Below, in pieces: positions 1 through 7,658 of a stretch of DNA of 64,000 nucleotides. Both the position numbers and the translations under genes were made by a program. The DNA lies in assembly GCA_023957775.1 (NCBI GenBank), contig JAMLGR010000012.1, positions 1 through 64,000 of the forward strand. Reading direction: 5' to 3'. Position 1 is the stretch's first letter, and the number at the start of each line of letters is the position of its first letter. The notes beneath the pieces were generated by a model. The model saw nothing but the letters and a program-made list of their open reading frames with translations. It ran no database searches and was not told the origin of the DNA. The stretch comes from Fimbriimonadaceae bacterium (lineage in GTDB: Bacteria > Armatimonadota > Fimbriimonadia > Fimbriimonadales > Fimbriimonadaceae).

Positions 1-2
1 CC

Positions 3-380
3 GCGCGATGGAAGCTCGCGTACGACCCGTCGGTGGCGGCTTTGTACCGGCAGAGTCCCGGTTCGATGTCCAGGAACCACCGCGTCATGCTCGACGCGGC
101 GGCCCAGGTGCTCGCGAAGAACGCCCAGCTCGCGCCGAACCGACTCGCGTACGCGTGGTGGGCCCAGTTCGGGCGGTTCCAGCACGGCCGCCGGGTGCTC
201 TTCAACGTCCTGACCACCGGCCCGTGGCCGCACCGTCTTTGGCAGCTGTTCGGTCTCGTGGCGGCGCGGCCCCACCTGCTGTGGGTCGGCGCGTTCTCCC
301 TGGTGTCGCTGCTCGCGGGCAAACGCCCGTCGGCGCCGACCAAGGAGGAGCCGAAGACGGAAAGGCGCCGAGCGGCCTAG
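3..380 (+). CDS. Glycosyltransferase, C-terminal fragment (GT2-like), cut by window edge
   Basis: This is an open frame from the window edge to a TAG at 378-380, so only the last 125 or so residues are visible and the true start lies outside. The segment reading AYDPSVAALYRQSPGSMSRN, followed by a helical tail, resembles the end of family 2 glycosyltransferases, where a Y-R-x-x-P-G-S-M-S-R-N block follows the catalytic domain. The catalytic DxD and the donor-binding half are not in view. A short hydrophobic stretch (LLWVGAFSLVSLLAG) and a basic tail end the protein. The setting, next to other glycan genes, agrees with a sugar transferase. The call rests on this one motif and on context. Confidence 0.55.
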   Translation, partial: ARWKLAYDPSVAALYRQSPGSMSRNHRVMLDAAAQVLAKNAQLAPNRLAYAWWAQFGRFQHGRRVLFNVLTTGPWPHRLWQLFGLVAARPHLLWVGAFSLVSLLAGKRPSAPTKEEPKTERRRAA

Positions 381-390
381 GGCTGGATAC

Positions 391-505
391 CCGTGGGAGT
401 GCGCGCGCTTGCGCGTCGCCCTGAACGCGAGCGACTCGCCGCGAGTCTTGTGCCGAACAAGTTCGGCGGGGGAAGGGCGGCGACCAAGGTCGCGCACTCC
501 CACGG
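391..505. repeat. 115-bp palindromic element with two internal hairpins
   Basis: The outer arms CCGTGGGAGTGCGCG (391-405) and CGCGCACTCCCACGG (491-505) form a perfect 15-bp inverted repeat, and similarity between the arms continues inward for another 15 or so bases. Between them lie two compact hairpins: GACTCG-CCG-CGAGTC (433-447) and GCCGAAC-AA-GTTCGGC (452-467). The whole folds as a closing stem with two side hairpins. It fills the gap between two convergent genes, so it could act as a two-way terminator, or it could be a copy of a dispersed palindromic element. No second copy occurs in this window. Confidence 0.7.
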
Positions 506-535
506 TGAAGTCAAATCAGTGACGAAGGCGGCGGG

Positions 536-1327
536 CTAGACCCACGACGCTTGGGGGGTCCGGGTTGACTCCATGCGGGCGAACACGGCTGCGCGCCAGA
601 GGAACTTGGGGTTGCCCACCACGTACCGGTGGAACAGCCGCACGGGCTCGCGAAGGAGGCGGTAGGCCCACTCCATGCGGACCGAGCGCACCCAGCGGGG
701 TGCCCGGGGGGTCGAGCCGGACAGGAAGTCGAACAGCGCGCCGACGCCGCACGCGACCTTGACGTTCAACGCCTCGCGGTGCTCGATCAGGAAGAACTCC
801 TGTTTCGGCTGTCCCAGCGCGACGAGCAGCAGGTCGGCCCCGGAACGCGCGATCGAGCGCGCGGCCAACTCGGGATCGGCGAACCCGTGCATGCGTCCCA
901 CCACCCGGACGTTGGGATAGCGACGCTCGATTTCCAGCGCCGCGCCGGCGTTCGAGGCCGGCGACGCGCCATATAGGTAGACGCGAAGTTCCTGTTGCGA
1001 TTCGGCGAACAACCGCGGAAAGAGGTCGGTGCCGTTGAAATTGTAGTGGAACTCCCGCCCCCGAAGGCGGGCGGCGATCGCGGCGCCGATCCCGTCGTTC
1101 AACACGGCGTCCATCGCGCACAGGCAGGCGTGGAGCCCCGGGCGCTCATGCGCCAGATTCAGGGAGTGCGCGTTGGCGATCCCCAGCAGGCGGGTCCGCC
1201 GCGACCCGGCCATCGCCTGATTCCACCACAGTTTGAAGGATTCGTACGTGGGGTTCCAGATCGAGACGCCCAGAAGGTCGATGGACTCGGAGCGGTGGGT
1301 GGAAAGGGAAAACGGTGCGCTGGCCAT
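536..1327 (-). CDS. WecG/TagA/CpsF-family glycosyltransferase
   Basis: The protein has 263 aa, the full length expected of the WecG/TagA/CpsF (GT26) family, which transfers UDP-activated sugars such as N-acetylmannosaminuronate, N-acetylmannosamine or glucose onto a polyprenyl-linked acceptor at the inner membrane face. Family signatures are present: the N-D-G motif around residue 78, a G-T-D motif, LYG, then ALGQPKQE and GVGALFDFLSG. There is no signal peptide or obvious membrane span. It starts one base after the stop of the upstream sugar transferase, so the two are an operon and probably make consecutive steps: lipid-linked first sugar, then second sugar. Which sugar is used cannot be read from the sequence. 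Confidence 0.9.
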   Translation of the reverse strand: MASAPFSLSTHRSESIDLLGVSIWNPTYESFKLWWNQAMAGSRRTRLLGIANAHSLNLAHERPGLHACLCAMDAVLNDGIGAAIAARLRGREFHYNFNGTDLFPRLFAESQQELRVYLYGASPASNAGAALEIERRYPNVRVVGRMHGFADPELAARSIARSGADLLLVALGQPKQEFFLIEHREALNVKVACGVGALFDFLSGSTPRAPRWVRSVRMEWAYRLLREPVRLFHRYVVGNPKFLWRAAVFARMESTRTPQASWV

Positions 1328-1328
1328 C

Positions 1329-2000
1329 TTAGTACGCTCCTCGGCCCCGAAGGACGGCCGTGGGGGTGCGGAGCAGCAGCTTCACATCGGTCAGCAGGCT
1401 CATCTCGCGCAGGTAGCGGTGATCCAACTCGATCCACTGCTGGAAGTCCAGATCGCTCCGGCCCATGACCTGCCAGTAGCAGGTGAGCCCGGGCTTGACC
1501 GACAGGCGCTGCATGGCGAACCCGTCGTACTGCTCGACTTCTCGGGGGAGCGGCGGGCGGGGTCCGACGAGGCTCATGTCCCCCACGAAGACGCTCAGGA
1601 TCTGCGGCAGCTCATCGAGGCTGTACTTGCGAAGGAACCGCCCAAGGGGGGTGATGCGAGGGTCCGACTTGATCTTGAAGATCGGCCCGTCCTTCTCGTT
1701 GAGCGCATCGAGGTAGATCAGGGTGCGGTCGGCGTCCACGTACATCGAGCGGAACTTGACGAAGGGGAACTCGCGGCCGCCCAGCCCGACCCGGGTGCTT
1801 CGGTAGAAGACCGGTCCGCGGCTTGTGAGTCGAACCGCCGCGGCGATCAACAGAAACAACGGTCCCAGCAGCAGCAACAACGTACCGGATCCGAGGAGGT
1901 CCATCACGCGCTTGGCGGTCGCGTAGGGCACGTGGCGAGGTTCGACGCGGCTCACCGGCCGGAAGGCGAGGGTTGGATCGAGGAGTGCGTTCTGGCTCAT
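1329..2000 (-). CDS. Bacterial sugar transferase (initiating phosphoglycosyltransferase)
   Basis: The protein has 223 aa and is a single-domain monotopic phosphoglycosyltransferase (PF02397). It moves a sugar-1-phosphate from a UDP-sugar to undecaprenyl phosphate, the first step of many exopolysaccharide pathways. The order of parts is typical: an N-terminal hydrophobic re-entrant helix (about residues 33-57), the VKFRSM motif, the DPRITPLGRFLRKYSLDELPQ region with the catalytic Asp-Glu pair, the MSLVGPRPPLP block, and VKPGLTCYWQVMGRS. It lacks the extra N-terminal membrane domain of the long WcaJ type. It is the first gene of an operon with the WecG-like gene. A second, different member of the same family lies at 4218-4901, so two lipid-linked glycans, or two alternative first sugars, are likely. 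Confidence 0.93.
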   Translation of the reverse strand: MSQNALLDPTLAFRPVSRVEPRHVPYATAKRVMDLLGSGTLLLLLGPLFLLIAAAVRLTSRGPVFYRSTRVGLGGREFPFVKFRSMYVDADRTLIYLDALNEKDGPIFKIKSDPRITPLGRFLRKYSLDELPQILSVFVGDMSLVGPRPPLPREVEQYDGFAMQRLSVKPGLTCYWQVMGRSDLDFQQWIELDHRYLREMSLLTDVKLLLRTPTAVLRGRGAY

Positions 2001-2061
2001 GGTTGCTGGAGCTCAGATCCATGTCTCTGGAGGACGGGAGAGCATGGATCGTCGAGCAACC
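2001..2061 (-). promoter_or_regulatory. Hairpin directly against the sugar-transferase start codon
   Basis: GGTTGCT (2001-2007) pairs with AGCAACC (2055-2061), and inside it GATCCATG (2016-2023) pairs with CATGGATC (2043-2050). In the mRNA of the minus-strand gene, the base of this hairpin ends one base before the ATG at 1998-2000, and no good Shine-Dalgarno sequence is visible outside it. This is a candidate translational control element. It could also simply be a palindromic repeat. Confidence 0.5.
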
Positions 2062-2124
2062 TAAGCACTGCAAGCACCAGGCCAGACAGAAGCGCTTGGC
2101 GGGAACCTGAGGGCGTTGCTGGGT

Positions 2125-2190
2125 AGTTTGTCGTCTATCGTTTGTTGTCTGTCGTCACCGACCACAAACCACAAACCACAAACCACAAAC
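2125..2190. repeat. 7-bp tandem repeat array (ACCACAA and CGTTTGT types)
   Basis: Four exact ACCACAA units occupy 2161-2188. They are preceded by diverged 7-bp units of the CGTTTGT/CGTCTAT type from about 2125. The array ends two bases before the glmS stop codon. The same heptamers recur near 15106, 24000 and 52707. Confidence 0.85.
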
Positions 2191-2192
2191 CC

Positions 2193-4022
2193 CTATTCGA
2201 CCGTGACGCTCTTTGCCAGATTCCGGGGTTGGTCGATTTCGCAGCCCTTGAACCGGGCCACGTGATAGGCCAGGAACTGGATCGGAATGATCGACAGCAG
2301 CGCGTTGAGGAATTCGAAGGGCGTCTCGGGAACGCGCAGGATGTGGTCGGCGACCTTCTCGACGACCGTGTCGTCGTCGGTCGTGATCGCCACGATCGTG
2401 CCGCCGCGCGCCTGGACTTCCTGCATGTTGCTCAGCACCTTGTCGCGAATCGTGGGGTCGGTGGCACCGAAGATGGCGACCACGCCCTTCTGCACCAGTG
2501 CGAGGGGGCCGTGCTTCATCTCGCCCGCAGGCGATTCCTGCGTGGGGATGTAAGCGATCTCCTTGAGCTTGAGCGCGCCTTCGAGCGCCACGTAGGCGTC
2601 GGCTCCCCGCCCGAGGAAGAAGCACAACGGCGTGTCTTGGATCTCTTTGGCCAAGGCGACGACGTCCGCTTCGCGCTCGAGAAGCATCGCAGCCTTGTCG
2701 CTCAACGTGCGCAACGCTTCGACCGCGTCGCCGACGCGCAATCCGGGCATCTCCTGGACCTGCCCGATGTAGAGGGCGAGGAGCGTGAGCACGAGCACCT
2801 GTGCCGTGTAGGCCTTCGTGCTCGCCACCGAAATCTCGGGTCCCGCTTGCGTGAAGATCGTCCGGTCGCACTCGCGCGCGATCGACGATCCGATGACGTT
2901 CACGATGCCCAGGGTGCGGATGCGCCGTTCCTTGCAGAGCCTGAGGGCGGCGAGGGAGTCTGCGGTTTCCCCCGATTGGCTGATGAAGATCGCCAACGAC
3001 TTCGGCGACAGGACCGGATCGCCATAGCGGAACTCGCTCGAGTAGTAGACGTCCGTGGGGAGCCGAAGCAGCTTCTCGAAGAGGTGCTTGCCCATCAGGC
3101 CCGCGTGGTAGGCCGTGCCGCACGCGATGATGTTCACACGGTCGATCTCGTTCCACACGTGCTCGGAGAAGATCTGTTCGAATCGGATGCGGTTCTTCTC
3201 GTCGATGCGACCCGCCAGGCACTGTCGAAGCACTTCCGGTTGCTCGTGGATCTCCTTGAGCATGAAGTGCTCGTAACCGCCCCGCTCCGCAGCGGCGGTG
3301 TCCCAGTCGATGTGCATCGGCTTGAGCGGGATCTCTCTCGCGTCCCCGTCGAGGATCGCGACGTCGGTGGCGGTGAGCACCGCGATCTGGTCCTCCTCGA
3401 CGATCACGACCTCGCGCGTGTAGGGGAGCAGCGCGGTGATGTCGCTGGCCAAGAGGTTCTCTCCCTCGCCCAACCCGACGACGAGAGGACTGGCGTTGCG
3501 AGCGGCGACGATCTTGTCGGGCTCGCGCTTCGACACGACCACGAGGGCGTACGCACCCCGCAGCCTCTTCACCCCGAGCCGAACAGCCTCCTCCAGAGGC
3601 ACGCCCTTGCCGTACTCCTCGCCGAGCACGTGCGCCGCGACCTCTGTATCGGTCTGCGAGCGGAAGATGTGGCCCTTGGCGGCCAACTCCTCCCGCAACT
3701 CCATGTAGTTCTCGATGATCCCGTTGTGGATGATCGAGATCTGCTCGTAACGGTCGTAGTGCGGGTGGGCGTTTTCGTCCGTCGGTCCGCCGTGGGTGGC
3801 CCATCGCGAGTGGGCGATCGCCATGCGGACGTCTTCGGGGGTGTCTCCCACAAGCTTGCCCAGCTCGGTCAGCTTGCCGGCGCGCTTGAGGATCTTGATG
3901 TCGTCGCCTTGAACGTAGGCGATGCCCGCGCTGTCGTATCCGCGGTATTCCAGCCGCTTCAACTGGTCGAAAACGACGTTCACCGCGCTGCGCGGCCCAA
4001 GGTATCCGGCGATCCCACACAT
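2193..4022 (-). CDS. glmS: Glutamine-fructose-6-phosphate aminotransferase (isomerizing)
   Basis: The protein has 609 aa, the normal length. It makes glucosamine-6-phosphate from fructose-6-phosphate and glutamine, the entry to UDP-GlcNAc for peptidoglycan and surface glycans. It begins MCGIAGYLG, so Cys2 is the N-terminal nucleophile of the class II glutamine amidotransferase domain (about 1-220). Two SIS sugar-isomerase domains follow (about 290-430 and 460-600), with SQSGETADSLAAL and TQESPAGEMKHGPLALV blocks, and the end ...NLAKSVTVE is typical. It sits inside the glycan locus, divergent from the second sugar transferase. I looked for a glmS ribozyme upstream and saw none. Confidence 0.98.
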   Translation of the reverse strand: MCGIAGYLGPRSAVNVVFDQLKRLEYRGYDSAGIAYVQGDDIKILKRAGKLTELGKLVGDTPEDVRMAIAHSRWATHGGPTDENAHPHYDRYEQISIIHNGIIENYMELREELAAKGHIFRSQTDTEVAAHVLGEEYGKGVPLEEAVRLGVKRLRGAYALVVVSKREPDKIVAARNASPLVVGLGEGENLLASDITALLPYTREVVIVEEDQIAVLTATDVAILDGDAREIPLKPMHIDWDTAAAERGGYEHFMLKEIHEQPEVLRQCLAGRIDEKNRIRFEQIFSEHVWNEIDRVNIIACGTAYHAGLMGKHLFEKLLRLPTDVYYSSEFRYGDPVLSPKSLAIFISQSGETADSLAALRLCKERRIRTLGIVNVIGSSIARECDRTIFTQAGPEISVASTKAYTAQVLVLTLLALYIGQVQEMPGLRVGDAVEALRTLSDKAAMLLEREADVVALAKEIQDTPLCFFLGRGADAYVALEGALKLKEIAYIPTQESPAGEMKHGPLALVQKGVVAIFGATDPTIRDKVLSNMQEVQARGGTIVAITTDDDTVVEKVADHILRVPETPFEFLNALLSIIPIQFLAYHVARFKGCEIDQPRNLAKSVTVE

Positions 4023-4111
4023 GGTCCGTGCGAGGATAGCACGTCGGCAGCGGCCCCGGCGTCCGTACCGGCTTTTCCAGGTAGAAGCAGGGGTCTGGCC
4101 GAAGCAGTCGC

Positions 4112-4217
4112 TATACTAGAAGCACGAGACGTGCGGAGACACGTTTCCCGTGGCGTGCGTCCAGGGGAGACGGACCGTGTTGTTTGCAGGCAATGGTGGG
4201 CTCAAGCGTTTAGTTTG
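4112..4217 (+). promoter_or_regulatory. Promoter (-10 TATACT) and about 95-nt structured leader of the second sugar transferase
   Basis: TATACT at 4112-4117 is a good -10 box in the glmS/sugar-transferase divergent gap. The stretch between it and the ATG at 4218 contains short hairpins: GCACG-AGA-CGTGC, then CACG...CGTG, then GTCC...GGAC. This is longer than most leaders in the window. It does not match a riboswitch class that I can recognise with confidence. The rest of the gap (4023-4111) shows nothing further. Confidence 0.45.
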
Positions 4218-4901
4218 ATGATCAGCTTCGATGACAAGGGGAGGTCGACGGCGACGCCGGGTGGCCACGTTGCGCCGACGGTGTCACGCTACCACCGGCC
4301 GCTGTTTCGCATCACCAAACGGATCTTCGATATCGTCGTGAGCCTCGTTCTGCTCGTCCTGCTCCTTCCGCTCTTCGCGCTCGTCGCACTCGTCATCATC
4401 GTCACCGATGGAACGCCGGTCACGTTTCGCCAGCAGCGCATCGGGCTGAACGGCAAACTCTTCTACCTGTACAAGTTTCGATCGATGGTCCGCAACGCGG
4501 ACGAGATCCTGCAGTCGCGGCCCGAGCTGATGGAGGAGTACCGGAAGTACTACAAGATCAAAGACGATCCCCGCATCTCGCCGGTCGGCCAATTCCTGCG
4601 CAGCACGACGCTCGACGAACTGCCCCAGCTCTTCAACGTGCTGCGAGGCGAGATGAGCCTGGTGGGACCGCGACCGATCGTCGAGCCCGAACTGGCCAAG
4701 TTCGGCGACGCCCAGGAGATCTACCTGTCGATGAAACCCGGCTGCGCCGGCCTTTGGCAGTGCAGCGGCCGCAGCGACACGACGTACGAGGAGCGGGTCG
4801 CCTACGAGAGCCTGTACTACCGCAAAGCCTCTCCGGCCTTCGACCTCCTGATCCTTTGGCGAACGTTCTGGGCCGTGATTCTTCGCCGCGGCGCGGTGTA
4901 G
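4218..4901 (+). CDS. Bacterial sugar transferase, second paralogue
   Basis: This 227-aa protein is another monotopic phosphoglycosyltransferase of family PF02397. It has a hydrophobic N-terminal helix (IVVSLVLLVLLLPLFALVAL, about residues 33-52), KFRSM, DDPRISPVGQFLRSTTLDELPQ with the catalytic Asp-Glu, EMSLVGPRPIV, and MKPGCAGLWQCSGRSD. The ATG at 4218 is chosen because the homology begins shortly after it; the open frame upstream is not convincing. It is probably the first enzyme of a plus-strand operon running to 9058, passing a lipid-linked sugar to the glycosyltransferase that follows 10 bases downstream. Its substrate cannot be told from sequence. Confidence 0.92.
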   Translation: MISFDDKGRSTATPGGHVAPTVSRYHRPLFRITKRIFDIVVSLVLLVLLLPLFALVALVIIVTDGTPVTFRQQRIGLNGKLFYLYKFRSMVRNADEILQSRPELMEEYRKYYKIKDDPRISPVGQFLRSTTLDELPQLFNVLRGEMSLVGPRPIVEPELAKFGDAQEIYLSMKPGCAGLWQCSGRSDTTYEERVAYESLYYRKASPAFDLLILWRTFWAVILRRGAV

Positions 4902-4911
4902 GCTGGAGCAC

Positions 4912-6045
4912 GTGGCGAATCCAAACGGGCGACGCGTCGCCCTCATCCACGACTGGCTGACGGTTCCCGCAGGCTCCGAGGCGGTCTTCGCGGAGGTGTG
5001 CGCCCTCTTCCCCGGGACCGTGTTCGCGTCGCAGATCGACGCCGAGCGGTGCACGTTCCTCCGTCCGTACCCGCTCCGTCCCAGCGCGATCCAGAAGCTG
5101 CCGTTCGCGCTCACCAAGCACTGGCTGTACGCTCCCGTGCTGCCGAACGTGTACGCGGGAATGGACCTCTCCGAGTTCGACCTCGTGCTCTCCGACAGCC
5201 ACTCGTTTGCGCACGGAGTCCGCAGGGCCCCCGGCGCTCTGCACGTGAATTACTACCACACGCCCGCCCGTTCGCTTTGGGTGCCCGAGATCGACCCGAG
5301 GGCGGGCAAGACGTGGCTGCACCGCATGATCGCCAAGCGCCTCAAGCGGCTGGACTTCGTCGCGTCGAAGCGCCCCGACGTGATCTTCACAAACTCCGAG
5401 ACCACGGCTGCGCGCGTGCGCAAGTTCTACGGTCGCGAGGTGGACCAGGTGATCTACCCGCCGGTGCACACCGAAGCGTGGCTCAAGGTTCCCCGCAAGT
5501 CCACGGACGCGGGGCTCATCACGTGGGGCAGGCTCATCGGCTACAAGCGGGTGGATCTGGCGATCGAATCCGTGCGCCGAACCGGGCAGGCGCTCCATGT
5601 CGTGGGCAGCGGCCCCCTCGAAGCCGAGCTGCGCGCCCAAGCGGCGGACTGCCCGAACATCACCTTCCACGGCCGGCTCGGCGACGCCGAGCTGATGGAG
5701 TTGATGGCGCACTGCAAGGCGTTCGTCTTTCCCGCCTACGAGGATTTCGGGATCGTGGCCGTCGAGGCGATGGCCGCGGGCCTGCCGGTCGTCGCGTTCG
5801 CCGAGGGAGGTGCGAGCGAGACGGTTCGGGACGAGTTCGGCGTGCGGTTTCCCGAACAGTCGGTGGACGCCCTTGTGGCCGCGCTCGAGGAGCTGGACCG
5901 CCGCGAGTTCGACGAACAGGCGCTGCGCGAACACGCGAAGCAGTACGACGTGTCCGTGTTCCGGCGGGAGTACCGCAAGGCCGTCGACGCCGCGATCGAA
6001 AAGCACTTCGGCGATTCGAAGCCCGCGGACGTCCTTAATTCTTGA
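4912..6045 (+). CDS. Glycosyltransferase family 4
   Basis: The protein has 377 aa. It has the GT-B fold layout of GT4 retaining glycosyltransferases: an N-terminal acceptor domain starting VALIHDWLTVPAGSE, and a C-terminal donor domain with GRLIGYKRVDLAIE, the VVGSGPLE segment and the EX7E motif in EDFGIVAVEAMAAGLPVVA (about residues 280-298). It starts at a GTG with GGAG four bases upstream, just after the sugar-transferase stop. It probably extends the lipid-linked oligosaccharide begun by its neighbour. The donor is unknown; many relatives are annotated as mannosyltransferases. No signal peptide; expected at the cytoplasmic membrane face. Confidence 0.92.
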   Translation: MANPNGRRVALIHDWLTVPAGSEAVFAEVCALFPGTVFASQIDAERCTFLRPYPLRPSAIQKLPFALTKHWLYAPVLPNVYAGMDLSEFDLVLSDSHSFAHGVRRAPGALHVNYYHTPARSLWVPEIDPRAGKTWLHRMIAKRLKRLDFVASKRPDVIFTNSETTAARVRKFYGREVDQVIYPPVHTEAWLKVPRKSTDAGLITWGRLIGYKRVDLAIESVRRTGQALHVVGSGPLEAELRAQAADCPNITFHGRLGDAELMELMAHCKAFVFPAYEDFGIVAVEAMAAGLPVVAFAEGGASETVRDEFGVRFPEQSVDALVAALEELDRREFDEQALREHAKQYDVSVFRREYRKAVDAAIEKHFGDSKPADVLNS

Positions 6046-6048
6046 CCC

Positions 6049-6936
6049 ATGGCGTTCCTCGACCTGTTGCTTTTCACGCGGCCCAAGCAGTGGACGAAGA
6101 ACCTCCTCGTCTTCGCCGCGCCCCTGTTCGTGAGCGACCAATTGGAGCCAGGGGCGCTGTCAAAGAGCCTCGTCGCGTTTGCTGCGATGTGTCTTGCAAG
6201 CGGCGCGGTCTACGCATTCAACGATTTGAGCGATGTGGAGCAGGACCGGGCCCACCCGACCAAGCGCAATCGTCCGGTCGCCTCTGGGCGGATCGGCCGG
6301 GGCGAAGCGGGGTTCATCGGTGCGTTGGAGTTGATTGGCGCGCTGGCCTTGGCGTGGGCGATCGGGGCCAAGCCGTTCATCGTCGTGCTCGTGTATGTGG
6401 GCTTGCAGGCGGTCTACGTGTTGGGCGCCAAGCGCATCCCCGTGACCGACGTCTTCCTGATCGGCACCGGCTTTGTCCTTCGGGCCGCGTTGGGGGCGAT
6501 CGCGATCCAAGTCCAGATCTCCGCCTGGCTCCTGCTTTGCACCGGCGCCCTCGCCCTGCTGCTCGGCTTTGGCAAGCGGCGTAGCGAGTTCGTGCTGCAG
6601 GGCGACGTGCGCGCTGCGAGCCGCGAGAGCCTCGGCGTCTACTCGAAGCAGGCGCTGGACGTGCTGGTCACGGCTTGCGCCACGGTGGCGGCGATTTGCT
6701 ACGGCATCTACGCCGTGGAGAGCCAGACCGCCAAAAGCCACCCCGCCCTCATCCTCTCCTCGGTGTTCGTCTTCTACGGGATCTGCCGTTACCTCTTCCT
6801 TGCGTTCGGTGCGGACGAGGGGGGCGAGCCGGAGACGCTCCTGCTCACGGACGTTCACCTCATCGCCAGCGTTGTGCTGTTTGTGGGAAGCGTCCTCCTG
6901 GCCTTCAGCGGATTCCGCATGGGGTTCGTGAACTGA
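6049..6936 (+). CDS. Decaprenyl-phosphate phosphoribosyltransferase-like UbiA-family prenyltransferase
   Basis: The protein has 295 aa and about eight or nine membrane spans. In mycobacteria the matching enzyme (Rv3806c) joins PRPP and decaprenyl phosphate to give decaprenyl-phosphoryl-5-phosphoribose. The first Asp-rich motif, N58-D-x-x-D62-x-x-x-D66-R, followed by HPTKRNRP, is the form typical of this subfamily rather than of quinone or heme UbiA enzymes. The start MAFLDLLLFTRPKQWTKNLL is also typical. It begins three bases after the GT4 stop and overlaps the next gene by one base (TGATG). The two following genes match the next two pathway steps, which strengthens the assignment. The length of the lipid carrier here is unknown. 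Confidence 0.85.
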   Translation: MAFLDLLLFTRPKQWTKNLLVFAAPLFVSDQLEPGALSKSLVAFAAMCLASGAVYAFNDLSDVEQDRAHPTKRNRPVASGRIGRGEAGFIGALELIGALALAWAIGAKPFIVVLVYVGLQAVYVLGAKRIPVTDVFLIGTGFVLRAALGAIAIQVQISAWLLLCTGALALLLGFGKRRSEFVLQGDVRAASRESLGVYSKQALDVLVTACATVAAICYGIYAVESQTAKSHPALILSSVFVFYGICRYLFLAFGADEGGEPETLLLTDVHLIASVVLFVGSVLLAFSGFRMGFVN

Positions 6937-7658
6937 TGCGATACGAGCGATCTCTGGTGGTCGGTGCGTCGTCGGGGATCGGGCGCGAAATCGCGTGCCA
7001 ACTCGCGGCCGAAGGGGGCCTCGTGGCGGCGGTCGCCCGGCGCAAGGAGCGACTGGACGAGCTCTCCACCTCCTTTCCGTCCATCCAGACCTTCGTGCAC
7101 GACGTCGAAGCCGCCGACGAGGTACCGGCGCTGTTCCAAGAGATCACCTCCTCGCTCGGTGGGCTCGACCTGGTCGTCTACGCGGCAGGCGTGATGCCGT
7201 CGGTCGGTCCCGACGAGTTCTCGTTCGAGAAGGACCGGGAGATCTTCGCCGTCAACGTGCTGGGCGCGATGGCGTGGCTCGACCAGGCGGCCGTCCGTTT
7301 CGGGCACGCGGGGCACGGCACGATCGTCGGCATCGGCAGCGTGGCGGGCGACCGGGGCCGAGCGGGCCAGCCCGCCTACAACGCGTCGAAAGCGGCCTTG
7401 GCCACCTATCTCGAAGCCCTGCGCAACCGGCTTGCGACGCAAGGCGTGACGGTGACCACCGTGAAGCCAGGACCCGTCGCGACGGAGATGACCGCGGGGC
7501 TCCCTCTCAAGAACCCGATGCTCGCGGAGAAGGCCGCGAGGAAGATCCTCGCGCTGAGCGGCTCCGGGGGCGAGCGCTACCTCTCTTGGAAGCACCGCCT
7601 GATCTTCGCCGTGATCCGGGCCATACCATCGCCGATCTTTCGGAGAATGAAACTGTGA
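6936..7658 (+). CDS. Short-chain dehydrogenase, DprE2-like
   Basis: The protein has 240 aa, a classical SDR: NAD(P)-binding GASSGIG at residues 10-16, Ser135, and the catalytic Y148-x-x-x-K152 in PAYNASKAA. By position between a phosphoribosyltransferase-like and a DprE1-like gene, it is the likely DprE2 equivalent, reducing the 2-keto intermediate to the arabinose form. The SDR fold alone does not prove the substrate. The start ATG at 6936 overlaps the previous stop, and its own stop overlaps the next gene in GTGA, so translation is coupled. A much longer open frame upstream is a shadow of the preceding gene. Confidence 0.82.
   Translation: MRYERSLVVGASSGIGREIACQLAAEGGLVAAVARRKERLDELSTSFPSIQTFVHDVEAADEVPALFQEITSSLGGLDLVVYAAGVMPSVGPDEFSFEKDREIFAVNVLGAMAWLDQAAVRFGHAGHGTIVGIGSVAGDRGRAGQPAYNASKAALATYLEALRNRLATQGVTVTTVKPGPVATEMTAGLPLKNPMLAEKAARKILALSGSGGERYLSWKHRLIFAVIRAIPSPIFRRMKL

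Noticed and set aside
4023-4217. glmS ribozyme or a known riboswitch upstream of glmS
   Set aside because: No ribozyme core could be recognised, and the hairpins seen belong to the leader of the opposite-strand sugar transferase.
2142-4901. A 919-residue frame ending in the sugar transferase
   Set aside because: The first 690 residues are antisense to glmS; homology starts at ATG 4218.
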